DNA of 19,601 nucleotides from Halomonas chromatireducens. Lineage in GTDB: Bacteria; Pseudomonadota; Gammaproteobacteria; Pseudomonadales; Halomonadaceae. The stretch lies in assembly GCF_001545155.1 (NCBI RefSeq), contig NZ_CP014226.1:1363524-1383124 (forward strand), written 5' to 3'. The position numbers and the translations under genes are program-made. The notes below the pieces were generated by a model. The model was not told the origin of the DNA. It saw only the letters and a list, made by a program, of their open reading frames with translations, and did no database searches. Shown piece by piece: positions 1 to 7,402 of the stretch (positions within the stretch are counted from its first letter, which is position 1; each line of letters opens with the position of its first letter).

Positions 1-1
1 A

Positions 2-145
2 CAGATCTTCGACACCTGGGGTGGCGTACTCTCCACGCCGGCCTATCTGGAGTTCTCGCTGCGCTACATGGAGCAGATCGTTGCCGGCCTGATCCGCGAG
101 CATGAGGGCCGGCGCGTGCCGGTGATCCTGTTCACCAAGAACGGG
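2..145 (+). pseudogene. hemE: hemE internal fragment (uroporphyrinogen decarboxylase), fused at its 3' end to an unrelated gene
   Basis: The frame is open from base 2 and reads [20 protein letters not shown], then a [10 protein letters not shown] segment and [10 protein letters not shown]. This closely follows the centre of HemE, roughly residues 205-255 of about 355 (E. coli has [10 protein letters not shown] and RRVPVTLFTKGGGQWLE). HemE decarboxylates uroporphyrinogen III to coproporphyrinogen III in heme synthesis in the cytosol. The match stops at the codon after TKNG: the expected GQWLE and LGLDWT stretch is absent, and the frame runs on into a different protein without a stop. The 5' part lies outside the window. 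As written it cannot encode a working enzyme, because the C-terminal third of the fold is missing. Either the chromosome carries a hemE remnant here or two contigs were misjoined near base 145. Identity is seen directly; the cause is inference. Confidence 0.85.
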
Positions 146-892
146 GAAGTACAGACCTGGGTGGTGGTGGACGACTGTGCCCTGTCCGGTGTGCGCTTTC
201 GGCAATTTATGACAAGCTGCGAGTTTCGCTCGGTCATTTTTTGCCCACTCTTTGCGCCCGCCGGGCTTTGTGATGCTATCCAGCGAGCCGAGCCCGGGGT
301 GGAGGCCTGCCTCAATGCAGTCGACCTCCAAGACGTGGCGCCAGAGCGTTTTGGTACAGCCTATCCGCAGTGGCTCGAGCAGCGCAGATCACGAGTCGGT
401 GAGAAAGGCTACTGGCTGGGCATACCGGAGCCAGTAGCCTTTGCCTGGTGTGAACCGAAGTCCAAGTACTGGGACCCAGAAGCGGGCTGCTATCGGGCTA
501 GTTGGAGCCTGGTGCCGCCGTCATTCTCCTTGAATCGTCAGCATGAAGCCGAGCGAATCAGGATGGTGGTCATGGCGGGGAAGAAGAAGCGAACGAGTCT
601 GCTGGTCCCGGGAAGCGGCGCAATCCGATCAGCGCCGCGTGTTCTCTGGACAGAGATCGACAATGCCGTCGCGCTGGCCCGATTTCCCAGCGATCCAGAC
701 GCAGGCGCCTCCTGTTTCCGCCTCGAGGGTTCGGCTGCCGAAATGTGGCATTGTCTGCTTGAACACGTCAACCTTGACGCTGCCGAAGCGGCGCTGCTTA
801 CGCGCTTCGATGTTGATTTGCCCTCCTTGCGACATGATCTTGCTGCCTTTGTGGCGGAGCTCGACAAAAACGGATTCCTTGAAGTTCGTTAA
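146..892 (+). CDS. 5'-truncated PRTase-like protein with C-terminal PqqD-like domain
   Basis: This stretch continues the hemE frame and ends at TAA 890-892. Just after the joint it shows [15 protein letters not shown] (bases 155-199), which fits the PRPP-binding loop of type I phosphoribosyltransferases (hydrophobic strand, two acids, then S/T-G). The next 120 or so residues, including [14 protein letters not shown], a WDPEAG stretch and SWSLVPPSF, look like the remainder of that enzyme. About the last 75 residues (bases about 660-889) resemble PqqD: a short strand with LARFPSD, then [14 protein letters not shown], an acidic helix and a final helix ending [10 protein letters not shown]. PqqD domains bind leader peptides in peptide-modification systems. 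The N-terminal half of the PRTase is missing because of the hemE joint, so the native start is unknown. ATG at 209 is in frame but has no ribosome binding site and would cut off the PRPP loop. The substrate is unknown. The PRTase call rests mainly on one motif; the PqqD call is firmer. Confidence 0.6.
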   Translation, partial: EVQTWVVVDDCALSGVRFRQFMTSCEFRSVIFCPLFAPAGLCDAIQRAEPGVEACLNAVDLQDVAPERFGTAYPQWLEQRRSRVGEKGYWLGIPEPVAFAWCEPKSKYWDPEAGCYRASWSLVPPSFSLNRQHEAERIRMVVMAGKKKRTSLLVPGSGAIRSAPRVLWTEIDNAVALARFPSDPDAGASCFRLEGSAAEMWHCLLEHVNLDAAEAALLTRFDVDLPSLRHDLAAFVAELDKNGFLEVR

Positions 893-926
893 TCCATCGG
901 GATTACTCACAAAGGAGCGTAGTGCC

Positions 927-2027
927 ATGCCTCCCTATCGACATGTTCTGTACGGTTTCTGTTTGGAGACTGACTACTGCTTCCGTACGCCCATGACCGC
1001 TGCTCCGCCGGGTAGAGCGCACGATTTGCAGTTTCTGCTTGTGCGGGTAGCAGAACCCCAGAAGTTTGAGCCCGTTACCTGCCTTTTTCAGAGTGCCGAG
1101 AAGAACCGCTTCGGGGAGAGCAGTGTGCAGGGCTATGCCTTGCCGACCGGTATAGTAATGCGCTTCCCACGGGTCGCTGATTTCTGGCTGTGTCCCGGCA
1201 AGATCCGCTGCGAACTTCACGATCCCTCGCTCGAGTTCATGGTAGAGGTCTGTCTGCTGGGACATGTGATGGCCTATTACCTTGAGCTCTCGGGCTTGGC
1301 GGCGCTGCATGCCGGGGCGGTGGTGCATGGCGAAAAAGCGGTGCTTTTTGCCGCAGATCGAACCGGTGGCAAGAGCACCATGGTGGCTTCACTGGTGAAG
1401 GAAGGGTTTCCGCTGCTGGCCGACGATATTTCCGCCCTGACGGCGCATGACGGCACCGTGTATTGCCGTCACGGCTTCCCTCAGATGAAGCTCACACCGG
1501 AGCAGGTCGAGCGCTTCGTTGGCGATTTTGATGACTTTCCGCTGGTGCATCCGTCCTTTGCCAAGCTTAGCGTGCCGGCCAGTCGAGTCGGGGAGGTCCA
1601 GTCGACGACCCTGCCGGTAGCCTGTATTTATCTGTTGGAGCGCTGTCTGCCCGGCAAGCCGGCAGGGGGAGCGGAGCGGGTGCGAATAGAACCGGTGGCT
1701 GCCGGCGAGGCCATGATACAGCTGGTCAGGCACGCCTTCCTGGTACAACTTCTCGACGCCCATGCCGATTGCCGCCTGCTCGGCCAGGCGCATTCGAGTG
1801 CCAAACAAGGCCTGAAGGCCAGCCGGTTCCACCTTTTGGCACGCATCACCCAGTCTGTACCGGTCAAACGCTTATGTTACCCTAGCGGATATGAATACCT
1901 GCCTGCCGTGCATCGGGCCATAGAGGCCGATCTGGCCAAGCCAGCGGCCGATGCCTCTGTCAATCGGCATAAAAATGAGGATGTCGTTCTCGCAAGCGCC
2001 AGCCGCTGGGAGAGCGCTTTGAGGTAG
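927..2027 (+). CDS. HPr-kinase-like ATPase (HprK-related serine kinase family)
   Basis: A 366-residue protein. The start at ATG 927 is chosen for the strong Shine-Dalgarno AAAGGAG at 911-917; the frame is open further upstream, but only over the preceding gene. Residues 126-172 carry the HprK C-terminal signature: LHAGAVV with H128, a P-loop AADRTGGKST at 142-151, and LLADDIS with D166-D167 as the acidic pair. GFPQMKL at 183-189 is also usual in this family. The first Gly of the P-loop is Ala (A143), and no N-terminal HPr-binding domain of classical HprK is evident. Family members phosphorylate Ser on proteins or peptides; several sit next to PqqD-domain genes, as here (34 bp downstream of one). 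Its stop codon (2025-2027) lies 3 bp before the trpF ATG, so it could be co-transcribed with the trp genes. The target is unknown; a role in modifying a peptide or partner is inference. Confidence 0.75.
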   Translation: MPPYRHVLYGFCLETDYCFRTPMTAAPPGRAHDLQFLLVRVAEPQKFEPVTCLFQSAEKNRFGESSVQGYALPTGIVMRFPRVADFWLCPGKIRCELHDPSLEFMVEVCLLGHVMAYYLELSGLAALHAGAVVHGEKAVLFAADRTGGKSTMVASLVKEGFPLLADDISALTAHDGTVYCRHGFPQMKLTPEQVERFVGDFDDFPLVHPSFAKLSVPASRVGEVQSTTLPVACIYLLERCLPGKPAGGAERVRIEPVAAGEAMIQLVRHAFLVQLLDAHADCRLLGQAHSSAKQGLKASRFHLLARITQSVPVKRLCYPSGYEYLPAVHRAIEADLAKPAADASVNRHKNEDVVLASASRWESALR

Positions 2028-2030
2028 TTG

Positions 2031-2696
2031 ATGTCTCCGTCTGATCATCACGTTAATTCCAGGATTAAGACTCGTACCCGGATCAAATTCTGCGGGCTGA
2101 CCCGTGAGCAGGACGTGGACGATGCCGTGGCCGCCGGTGCCGATGCCCTGGGCTTCGTATTCTGGCCTGGCAGCAGCCGCTGCGTCGACGATGCCCGCCT
2201 GGCGGCTCTCGTCGACCGGGTGCCCGCCTTTGTCACTCGCGTCGGGCTATTCGTCGACCAATCACCTGAGCTGATCATGCGCGTCAGCCGGTATCTGGAC
2301 CTGCTGCAGTTCCACGGCAATGAAACCCCTGCCTATTGCGCCGGCTTCGAACGCCCCTGGGTCAAGGCGCTGCGCATGCGTGACGGTCTCGACCTGCATG
2401 CGGCCGCAGCGGCCTATTCCAGTGCCCAGGCGCTGTTACTGGACGCCTATCGACCGGGCGTGCCGGGCGGCACCGGGGAGACCTTCGACTGGTCGCGAAT
2501 CCCCGCAAGCCTGGCAAAACCTGTTATTCTCGCGGGAGGTCTGACGCCTGCCAATGTGGCCCAAGCCATTGACAGCGTGCGCCCCTTTGCGGTGGATGTT
2601 TCCGGTGGCGTCGAGGCGGCTCGCGGCTGCAAGGCCCCCGAACTGCTGAAGGCCTTTGCGGCGGCGGTGCATGGTGCCGATGGCGGGTGCCGTTGA
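2031..2696 (+). CDS. trpF: Phosphoribosylanthranilate isomerase (TrpF)
   Basis: TrpF isomerises phosphoribosylanthranilate to CdRP in tryptophan synthesis. The product is 221 residues, near family size plus a short N-terminal extension of about 17 residues before RIKFCGLTREQDVDDA. KFCG carries the general-base Cys. Further family motifs are ADALGFVFWPGSSR, LLQFHGNE, LLLDAY..GVPGGTGETFDWS with the catalytic Asp, ILAGGLTPANV, and AVDVSGGVE near the C-terminus, the phosphate-binding loop. ATG 2031 is preferred over TTG 2028; GAGG at 2021-2024 acts as the ribosome binding site and overlaps the end of the kinase gene. A less likely internal start near TRTRIKF would match shorter homologues. In Pseudomonas the gene just upstream is truA; here it is the HprK-like kinase. 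Confidence 0.95.
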   Translation: MSPSDHHVNSRIKTRTRIKFCGLTREQDVDDAVAAGADALGFVFWPGSSRCVDDARLAALVDRVPAFVTRVGLFVDQSPELIMRVSRYLDLLQFHGNETPAYCAGFERPWVKALRMRDGLDLHAAAAAYSSAQALLLDAYRPGVPGGTGETFDWSRIPASLAKPVILAGGLTPANVAQAIDSVRPFAVDVSGGVEAARGCKAPELLKAFAAAVHGADGGCR

Positions 2697-2759
2697 GCGT
2701 CGACCGTATCTTCGTTGTACTTCCCCTGTTCCTACTGGCGACCCTGTGAGGTGTCTTTC

Positions 2760-3974
2760 GTGAGCAAGTTCAGTGACCTGACCCGACTGCCGGATGCCCG
2801 TGGCCATTTCGGCGCCTATGGTGGCCGGTTCGTTTCGGAGACCCTGAGCTTCGCCCTGGACGATCTTGAGAAGGCCTACCTGAGCCTTCGCGACGATCCC
2901 GAATTCCAGGCCGAATTCGACTATGACCTGGCCCATTACGTGGGTCGTCCGTCACCGCTCTATCATGCCGAGCGATGGTCGAAGCAGCTTGGCGGGGCGC
3001 AGATCTGGCTCAAGCGGGAAGACCTCAACCACACCGGCGCCCACAAGGTGAACAACACCATTGGCCAGGCTCTCTTGGCCAAGAAGAGCGGCAAGCCGCG
3101 GGTGATCGCCGAGACCGGCGCCGGGCAGCACGGCGTGGCCACAGCCACCGTAGCCGCTCGCCTCGGGCTGAAATGTGACGTCTACATGGGCGCCGAGGAC
3201 GTGCAGCGCCAGAAGCTCAACGTCTATCGCATGCACCTGCTGGGGGCCAACGTGATTCCGGTGGAGTCCGGGACCCGCACGCTCAAGGATGCCATGAACG
3301 AGGCGCTGCGCGACTGGGTCACCAACGTCGACGACACCTTCTACATCATCGGCACCGTGGCCGGCCCGCACCCCTATCCCATGCTGGTGCGCGACTTCAA
3401 CGCCGTGGTCGGTCGTGAGGCGCGTCGTCAGTCGCTGGAGGAGTTCGGCAGGCTGCCCGATGCGCTGGTTGCCTGCGTCGGCGGCGGCTCCAACGCCATG
3501 GGCCTGTTCTATCCCTTCGTGGAAGACGATGACGTGGTGATGTATGGCGTCGAGGCCGGCGGCGATGGCGTCGAGACCGGCCGCCATGCGGCGCCGCTCG
3601 CCTCCAACGCCCCCCGTGGCGTGCTGCACGGCAACCGTACCTACCTGATGTCCGACGAGGGTGGCCAGGTTTCCGACACCCACTCGATCTCGGCGGGCCT
3701 GGACTATCCCGGCGTCGGCCCCGAGCATGCGCTGTGGAAGGACGTCGGGCGGGTCAACTACGTGGCGGCCAACGATAAAGACGTGCTCGAGGCGTTTCGC
3801 GAGTTGACCCGGGTCGAGGGCATCATGCCGGCCCTGGAGTCCGCCCATGCCCTGGCCTATGCCAAGGTGCTGGCGCCGACCATGCGTCCCGACCAGAATA
3901 TCGTCGTCAACCTTTCCGGCCGCGGCGACAAGGACATCATGACGGTTGCCAAACTCGACGGCATCGAATTCTAA
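2760..3974 (+). CDS. trpB: Tryptophan synthase beta chain (TrpB)
   Basis: TrpB condenses indole with serine, using PLP, in the alpha2-beta2 tryptophan synthase complex. The product is 404 residues, standard length. GTG 2760 is chosen as start: GAGG at 2748-2751 is well placed, and [18 protein letters not shown] gives the usual N-terminus; upstream TTG 2715 would add 15 atypical residues. Visible motifs are [26 protein letters not shown] with the PLP lysine in [17 protein letters not shown] with the catalytic Glu region, [22 protein letters not shown] as the phosphate loop, [15 protein letters not shown], and NLSGRGDKD at the end. No damage is seen. It lies 63 bp after trpF and 9 bp before trpA. 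In Pseudomonas trpBA is a separate, TrpI-regulated pair, whereas here it lies inside the trpF-accD block, as expected for Halomonadaceae. Confidence 0.97.
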   Translation: MSKFSDLTRLPDARGHFGAYGGRFVSETLSFALDDLEKAYLSLRDDPEFQAEFDYDLAHYVGRPSPLYHAERWSKQLGGAQIWLKREDLNHTGAHKVNNTIGQALLAKKSGKPRVIAETGAGQHGVATATVAARLGLKCDVYMGAEDVQRQKLNVYRMHLLGANVIPVESGTRTLKDAMNEALRDWVTNVDDTFYIIGTVAGPHPYPMLVRDFNAVVGREARRQSLEEFGRLPDALVACVGGGSNAMGLFYPFVEDDDVVMYGVEAGGDGVETGRHAAPLASNAPRGVLHGNRTYLMSDEGGQVSDTHSISAGLDYPGVGPEHALWKDVGRVNYVAANDKDVLEAFRELTRVEGIMPALESAHALAYAKVLAPTMRPDQNIVVNLSGRGDKDIMTVAKLDGIEF

Positions 3975-4110
3975 GGGGCTCAAATGAACCGTATCGACCA
4001 ACGCTTCGCCGCGCTCAAGGCCGATGGCCGCCGGGCGCTGATTCCCTTCATCACCGCCGGCGACCCGGCCCCGGAGTATACCGTCGGGTTCATGCATGCG
4101 CTGGTGGAGG

Positions 4111-4215
4111 TGCTGGCCAGCGGTGAGGACGGTGCGGCACTGGAGCGTCAACGCCGTGCGGTGGACGAGATGGGCCTGGAGCTGCAACAGCAGGCGGCGC
4201 ACAAGAGCGAGATCG
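4111..4215 (+). other. Foreign coding-like fragment (a) inside trpA, unidentified
   Basis: These bases continue the 5' trpA frame but encode a stretch that is not Trp[19 protein letters not shown], then [18 protein letters not shown]. It is rich in charged residues and Gln and helix-forming in character, with codon use like the neighbouring genes, so it looks like a piece of a real coding sequence. I do not recognise the source protein. It ends where the adjoining ABC-ATPase fragment begins, with a short shared sequence (around GATCGCCCGG) at the boundary. Confidence 0.5.
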
Positions 4216-4336
4216 CCCGGCGACCCGATTCGTGGCCGGCTTCATCGGCTCACCGACCATGAATTTCATGCCGGCAAAACTACTCGAAGCCGACGCATCG
4301 GGCTGTCGTGTCAGCGCCAGCGGCATGGCCCAACTC
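4211..4336 (+). other. Fragment (b) inside trpA: piece of a UgpC/MalK-type ABC transporter ATP-binding protein
   Basis: In the frame of the downstream trpA half, this stretch reads [19 protein letters not shown] followed by [15 protein letters not shown]. The run [17 protein letters not shown] is a hallmark of the MalK/UgpC/SugC family, at the junction between the ATPase domain and the regulatory TOBE/MOI domain (around residues 225-265 of a roughly 360-residue protein). Those proteins energise sugar or glycerol-3-phosphate import. Only about 42 codons are present, with none of the Walker or signature motifs, so this is a displaced fragment with no function of its own here. It joins trpA in frame at 4336/4337. 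Confidence 0.8.
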
Positions 4337-5012
4337 GACCCCATGGCCGATGGCCCGGTGATCCAGAAGGCCTGTGAGCGCGCGCTCAAGCACGGCGTGC
4401 GCCTGACCCATCTGTTCGAGATGGTTCGCGAGTTCCGCCAGACCGACACGGATACACCGGTTGTCCTCATGGGCTACCTGAATCCGGTTGAACGGATCGG
4501 ACTGGACGCCTTTGCCGACCAGGCAGCCGCAGCGGGTGTCGACGGGGTACTCACCGTCGACATGCCCCCCGAGGAAGCCGATGTGCTGGGCCCGATCCTC
4601 AAGGCGCGCGGACTCGCCTCGATCTTTCTCGTAGCCCCTACCACTTCCCATGAACGGGCCGCTACAATATGCGGCCATGGCGAAGGCTACCTCTACTATG
4701 TGGCCCTCAAGGGTGTGACCGGTGCCGCTACGCTCAACGCAGAGGACGTGGCCGCCCATCTGGCCCCGCTGCGTGAACTGACCGACCTTCCGCTCTGCGT
4801 GGGTTTCGGCATTCGCGACGGGGCCTCGGCCGCCGAGGTCGGCAAGGTGGCCGATGGCGTGATCGTTGGCAGCGCGCTGGTCAGCCGTATTGCCGCCAAT
4901 GCCGAAAACCCCGGCGTTATTGCCGGTGAGCTAAAGGCGGTATTGAGTGACATGCGTTCGGCGCTGGATGCCCTTAGCTGACGCTGACACCGCCAATCGA
5001 TTCGATACACGA

Positions 5013-5031
5013 CGCCCGGCCACGCCGGGCG
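5013..5031. repeat. GC-rich inverted repeat between trpA and accD
   Basis: CGCCCGGC (5013-5020) pairs perfectly with GCCGGGCG (5024-5031) around a 3-base loop, in the 72-bp gap between trpA and accD. There is no T-run after it, so it is not a standard Rho-independent terminator. It could shape mRNA processing or partial termination between trp and accD. This is a weak functional inference. Confidence 0.45.
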
Positions 5032-5053
5032 CGACAGCATACGGAAGCCTTTC

Positions 5054-6085
5054 ATGAGCTGGCTTGACAAGATTGTACCTTCCATGGGCCGTATACAGCG
5101 CAAGGATCGCCGGGCCAGCGTGCCCGATGGCTTGTGGCGCAAATGCCCTAAATGCGAAGCGGTGCTTTACCTGCCCGAGCTGGAGAAGCACCACAACGTC
5201 TGCCCCAAATGTAATCATCACATGCGGCTGACTGCGCGCAAGCGCATCGACTGGTTCCTCGACAAGGAGGGGCGCGAGGAGATATCGGCGGATCTGGAGC
5301 CGGTGGATCGGCTCAAGTTCCGCGACTCGAAGAAGTACAAGGATCGCCTCAGCGCCGCCCAGAAGGAGACCGGCGAGAAGGATGCGCTGATTGCCATGCG
5401 CGGCAGTCTCGATGGTCTGCCTGTGGTCGTGGTGGCCTTCGAATTCACCTTCATGGGGGGTTCGATGGGCGCCGTTGTGGGGGAGAAGTTCGTGCGTGCT
5501 GCGACACTGGCCCTGGAGGAGCGCATTCCGCTGATCTGCTTCTCCGCCTCGGGCGGTGCGCGCATGCAGGAGGCGCTGTTTTCGCTCATGCAGATGGCCA
5601 AGACCTCGGCTGCTCTGGAGCGGCTACGTGAGGCAGGCGTCCCCTATATCTCCGTGCTGACGGACCCGGTGTTCGGCGGTGTCTCGGCATCGCTGGCCAT
5701 GCTTGGCGATCTCAACGTGGCCGAGCCCAACGCCCTGATCGGTTTCGCCGGACCGCGCGTCATCGAGCAGACTGTCCGCGAGAAACTGCCCGAGGGTTTC
5801 CAGCGCAGCGAATTCCTGCTCGAGCACGGCACCGTGGACATGATCGTATCGCGCGGCGACATGCGAAACAGGCTGGGCGGGGTGCTGCGCAAGCTGACCC
5901 ATCAGCCCGCCAGCGGCATTGACGAGGAGATGCTGGCCGAACCGGATCTCGTCGATATGGCTGAACAGATTGATGAAGCGGAATTCGAGCCGCTGGACGC
6001 TTCCGAGCCGGTCGACGACCAGGATATCTCTTCCCAGCCGGTTGAGCCCGACAGCGAAGCCGATCGTTCCGAGCCGCCGCGTTGA
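5054..6085 (+). CDS. accD: Acetyl-CoA carboxylase, carboxyltransferase beta subunit (AccD)
   Basis: AccD pairs with AccA to move the carboxyl group from biotinylated AccB to acetyl-CoA, giving malonyl-CoA for fatty acid synthesis. The product is 343 residues. The N-terminal zinc ribbon is visible as CPKCEAVLY and CPKCNHHM (four Cys, about residues 31-56). The crotonase-fold core follows, with [36 protein letters not shown] and [12 protein letters not shown]. The catalytic part ends near residue 290. A tail of roughly 50 residues, strongly Asp/Glu-rich, follows; E. coli AccD (304 residues) lacks most of it, and it suits a halophile. The start MSWLDKIVP is the usual one. folC begins 7 bp after the stop, the classic accD-folC pair. 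No damage is seen. Confidence 0.97.
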   Translation: MSWLDKIVPSMGRIQRKDRRASVPDGLWRKCPKCEAVLYLPELEKHHNVCPKCNHHMRLTARKRIDWFLDKEGREEISADLEPVDRLKFRDSKKYKDRLSAAQKETGEKDALIAMRGSLDGLPVVVVAFEFTFMGGSMGAVVGEKFVRAATLALEERIPLICFSASGGARMQEALFSLMQMAKTSAALERLREAGVPYISVLTDPVFGGVSASLAMLGDLNVAEPNALIGFAGPRVIEQTVREKLPEGFQRSEFLLEHGTVDMIVSRGDMRNRLGGVLRKLTHQPASGIDEEMLAEPDLVDMAEQIDEAEFEPLDASEPVDDQDISSQPVEPDSEADRSEPPR

Positions 6086-6092
6086 TCCGGTC

Positions 6093-7373
6093 GTGACGCA
6101 GCCCGTTACATCCCGGCGCCTCGATGCCTGGCTGGCTCGGCTCGAGGCTGCGCATCCCATGGGCATTGACCTCGGTCTCGACAGGGTGGCCGAGGTCGGT
6201 CGTCGTATGGGCCTGCTCGATACACCCCCGGCTCGACGCGTCATTACCGTGGCGGGTACCAACGGCAAGGGCTCCACGGTGGCCATGCTCGAGTCGCTGG
6301 CCCGAGCGCATGGCCTCTCCACCGCCAGCTACACGTCACCACATTTGCTGCGCTACAACGAGCGTCTGCGCCTGAATGGGGTGGAGGCCAGCGACGCCAT
6401 GCTGATTGCCGGTTTCGAGGCGGTGGAGGCGGCACGCCTTGACGGGGATCCTGTCAGCCTGAGCTACTTCGAGGTAGGCACCCTGGGAGCACTGTGGGCC
6501 ATCGCCGGCATCCAGCCGGACCTGGCGATCCTCGAGGTTGGCCTGGGCGGTCGCCTGGATGCGGTGAACATCATCGATGCCGACGTGGCAGTGGTTACCA
6601 CCATTGCCCGGGATCACTCGGCCTATCTGGGCGACGATCTCGATGGCATTGGCCGTGAGAAGGCGGGTATCTTTCGCGCCGGCAGCCCCGCGGTCCTGGG
6701 CAGTCGGGATCTGCCTGGCAGCGTGCGCGAGACGGCTACAGCGCGTGGAACCCCAGTCTTGGCTATCGGCGAAGACTTCCAGTGGCATGAGACCGGGCCA
6801 TCCCAGTGGTGCTGGCATGGCTGTGGACTCCCCGCCGATAACGTCTCGCTCGATGACTTGCCTGATCCTGGCCTGCCGCTGGACAATGCAGCAACGGCTC
6901 TTCAGGCGCTAGCACTGGCCGATGTGATTCTGGATGCGGCCGCCTGTCGCCTGGCGTTTGCCGATGTCAGGCTACCCGGGCGGATGCAGTGGCTGGGACA
7001 GTGGTGTCTGGACGTCGGGCATAATCCCCACGCGGCCGCCTATCTGGCAGGGCGGCTGCAGGCCATGCCCTGCACTGGCCGAACCTGGATACTGCTGGGC
7101 ATGCTGGGCGACAAGGACGCCGAAGGCGTGATCGGCGCCCTGTCGACAGTGGCGGATGCGTGGGGGACGGTGACCCTGGGGGGCGCCCGCGCCCGCACGG
7201 CTGAGGAGTTGGCCAGACACGTGAGCGGCAGTGGCGCAGCGGTGGCCTTTCAGGCGACATCGCCGGAGGCGGGTGCCGAGTGGCTGAGCAGTTGGCTCTC
7301 CCCTGAGGACCGAGTACTGGTCTGCGGCTCTTTCTTTACCGTAGGCGCCATTCTGGCATGGATGCAGGCGTAG
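6093..7373 (+). CDS. folC: Bifunctional dihydrofolate/folylpolyglutamate synthase (FolC)
   Basis: FolC adds glutamate to dihydropteroate and then to folates, using ATP. The start is taken at GTG 6093 (MTQPVTSRRLDAWLARLEAA), 7 bp after the accD stop; the frame is open upstream only across accD. This gives 426 residues, normal for the family. Motifs are the P-loop VAGTNGKGSTVAML (about residues 50-63), TSPHLLRYNERLRLNG (folate-binding loop), LEVGLGGRLDAVN, IGREKAGIFR with the carbamylated-lysine region, LPLDNAATALQAL, LPGRMQWLG, LDVGHNPHA and GMLGDKD. The usual ALDH-type motif reads IARDHSAYLG, with the His kept. It lies between accD and dedD in the conserved order and looks intact. Confidence 0.95.
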   Translation: MTQPVTSRRLDAWLARLEAAHPMGIDLGLDRVAEVGRRMGLLDTPPARRVITVAGTNGKGSTVAMLESLARAHGLSTASYTSPHLLRYNERLRLNGVEASDAMLIAGFEAVEAARLDGDPVSLSYFEVGTLGALWAIAGIQPDLAILEVGLGGRLDAVNIIDADVAVVTTIARDHSAYLGDDLDGIGREKAGIFRAGSPAVLGSRDLPGSVRETATARGTPVLAIGEDFQWHETGPSQWCWHGCGLPADNVSLDDLPDPGLPLDNAATALQALALADVILDAAACRLAFADVRLPGRMQWLGQWCLDVGHNPHAAAYLAGRLQAMPCTGRTWILLGMLGDKDAEGVIGALSTVADAWGTVTLGGARARTAEELARHVSGSGAAVAFQATSPEAGAEWLSSWLSPEDRVLVCGSFFTVGAILAWMQA

Positions 7374-7402
7374 GTGAGGCTTAGCCTGGGCAGGAGGTCG
7401 AG

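Larger units (their letters stand above)
3984..4981 (+). pseudogene. trpA: Tryptophan synthase alpha chain (TrpA), interrupted and frameshifted
   Basis: TrpA cleaves indole-3-glycerol phosphate to indole for TrpB. The gene starts normally at ATG 3984: [20 protein letters not shown], then [22 protein letters not shown], reaching about base 4110. The expected continuation AGADVIELGVPFS, which holds the catalytic Glu (E49 in E. coli), is absent. In its place are about 226 foreign bases (4111-4336). TrpA resumes at [20 protein letters not shown] (4337) with the second catalytic Asp, and is complete to the TGA at 4981: [23 protein letters not shown] and VIVGSALV are all present. The two halves are in different frames, so no single protein is made. 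The upstream ORF ends at 4262 and the downstream frame opens at 4232. As written there is no alpha activity. An assembly or library chimera is the likeliest explanation, because both flanking halves are otherwise perfectly conserved. Confidence 0.9.

Noticed and set aside
146..2027. Lasso peptide biosynthesis cluster
   Set aside because: A PqqD-like domain and an HprK-like kinase fit, but no precursor, B2 protease or asparagine-synthetase-like cyclase is visible, and a PRTase domain is not a lasso component.
2952..4202. Long minus-strand open frame opposite trpB/trpA
   Set aside because: Antisense shadow of high-GC coding sequence; no family motifs and low-complexity His/Gly/Arg composition.
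4111..4336. Insertion sequence or transposon in trpA
   Set aside because: Only about 226 bp, no transposase, no terminal inverted repeats and no target duplication; the content is two coding fragments and part of trpA is deleted.
5013..5031. Rho-independent terminator between trpA and accD
   Set aside because: Good stem but a 3-base loop and no T-run; kept only as an inverted repeat.
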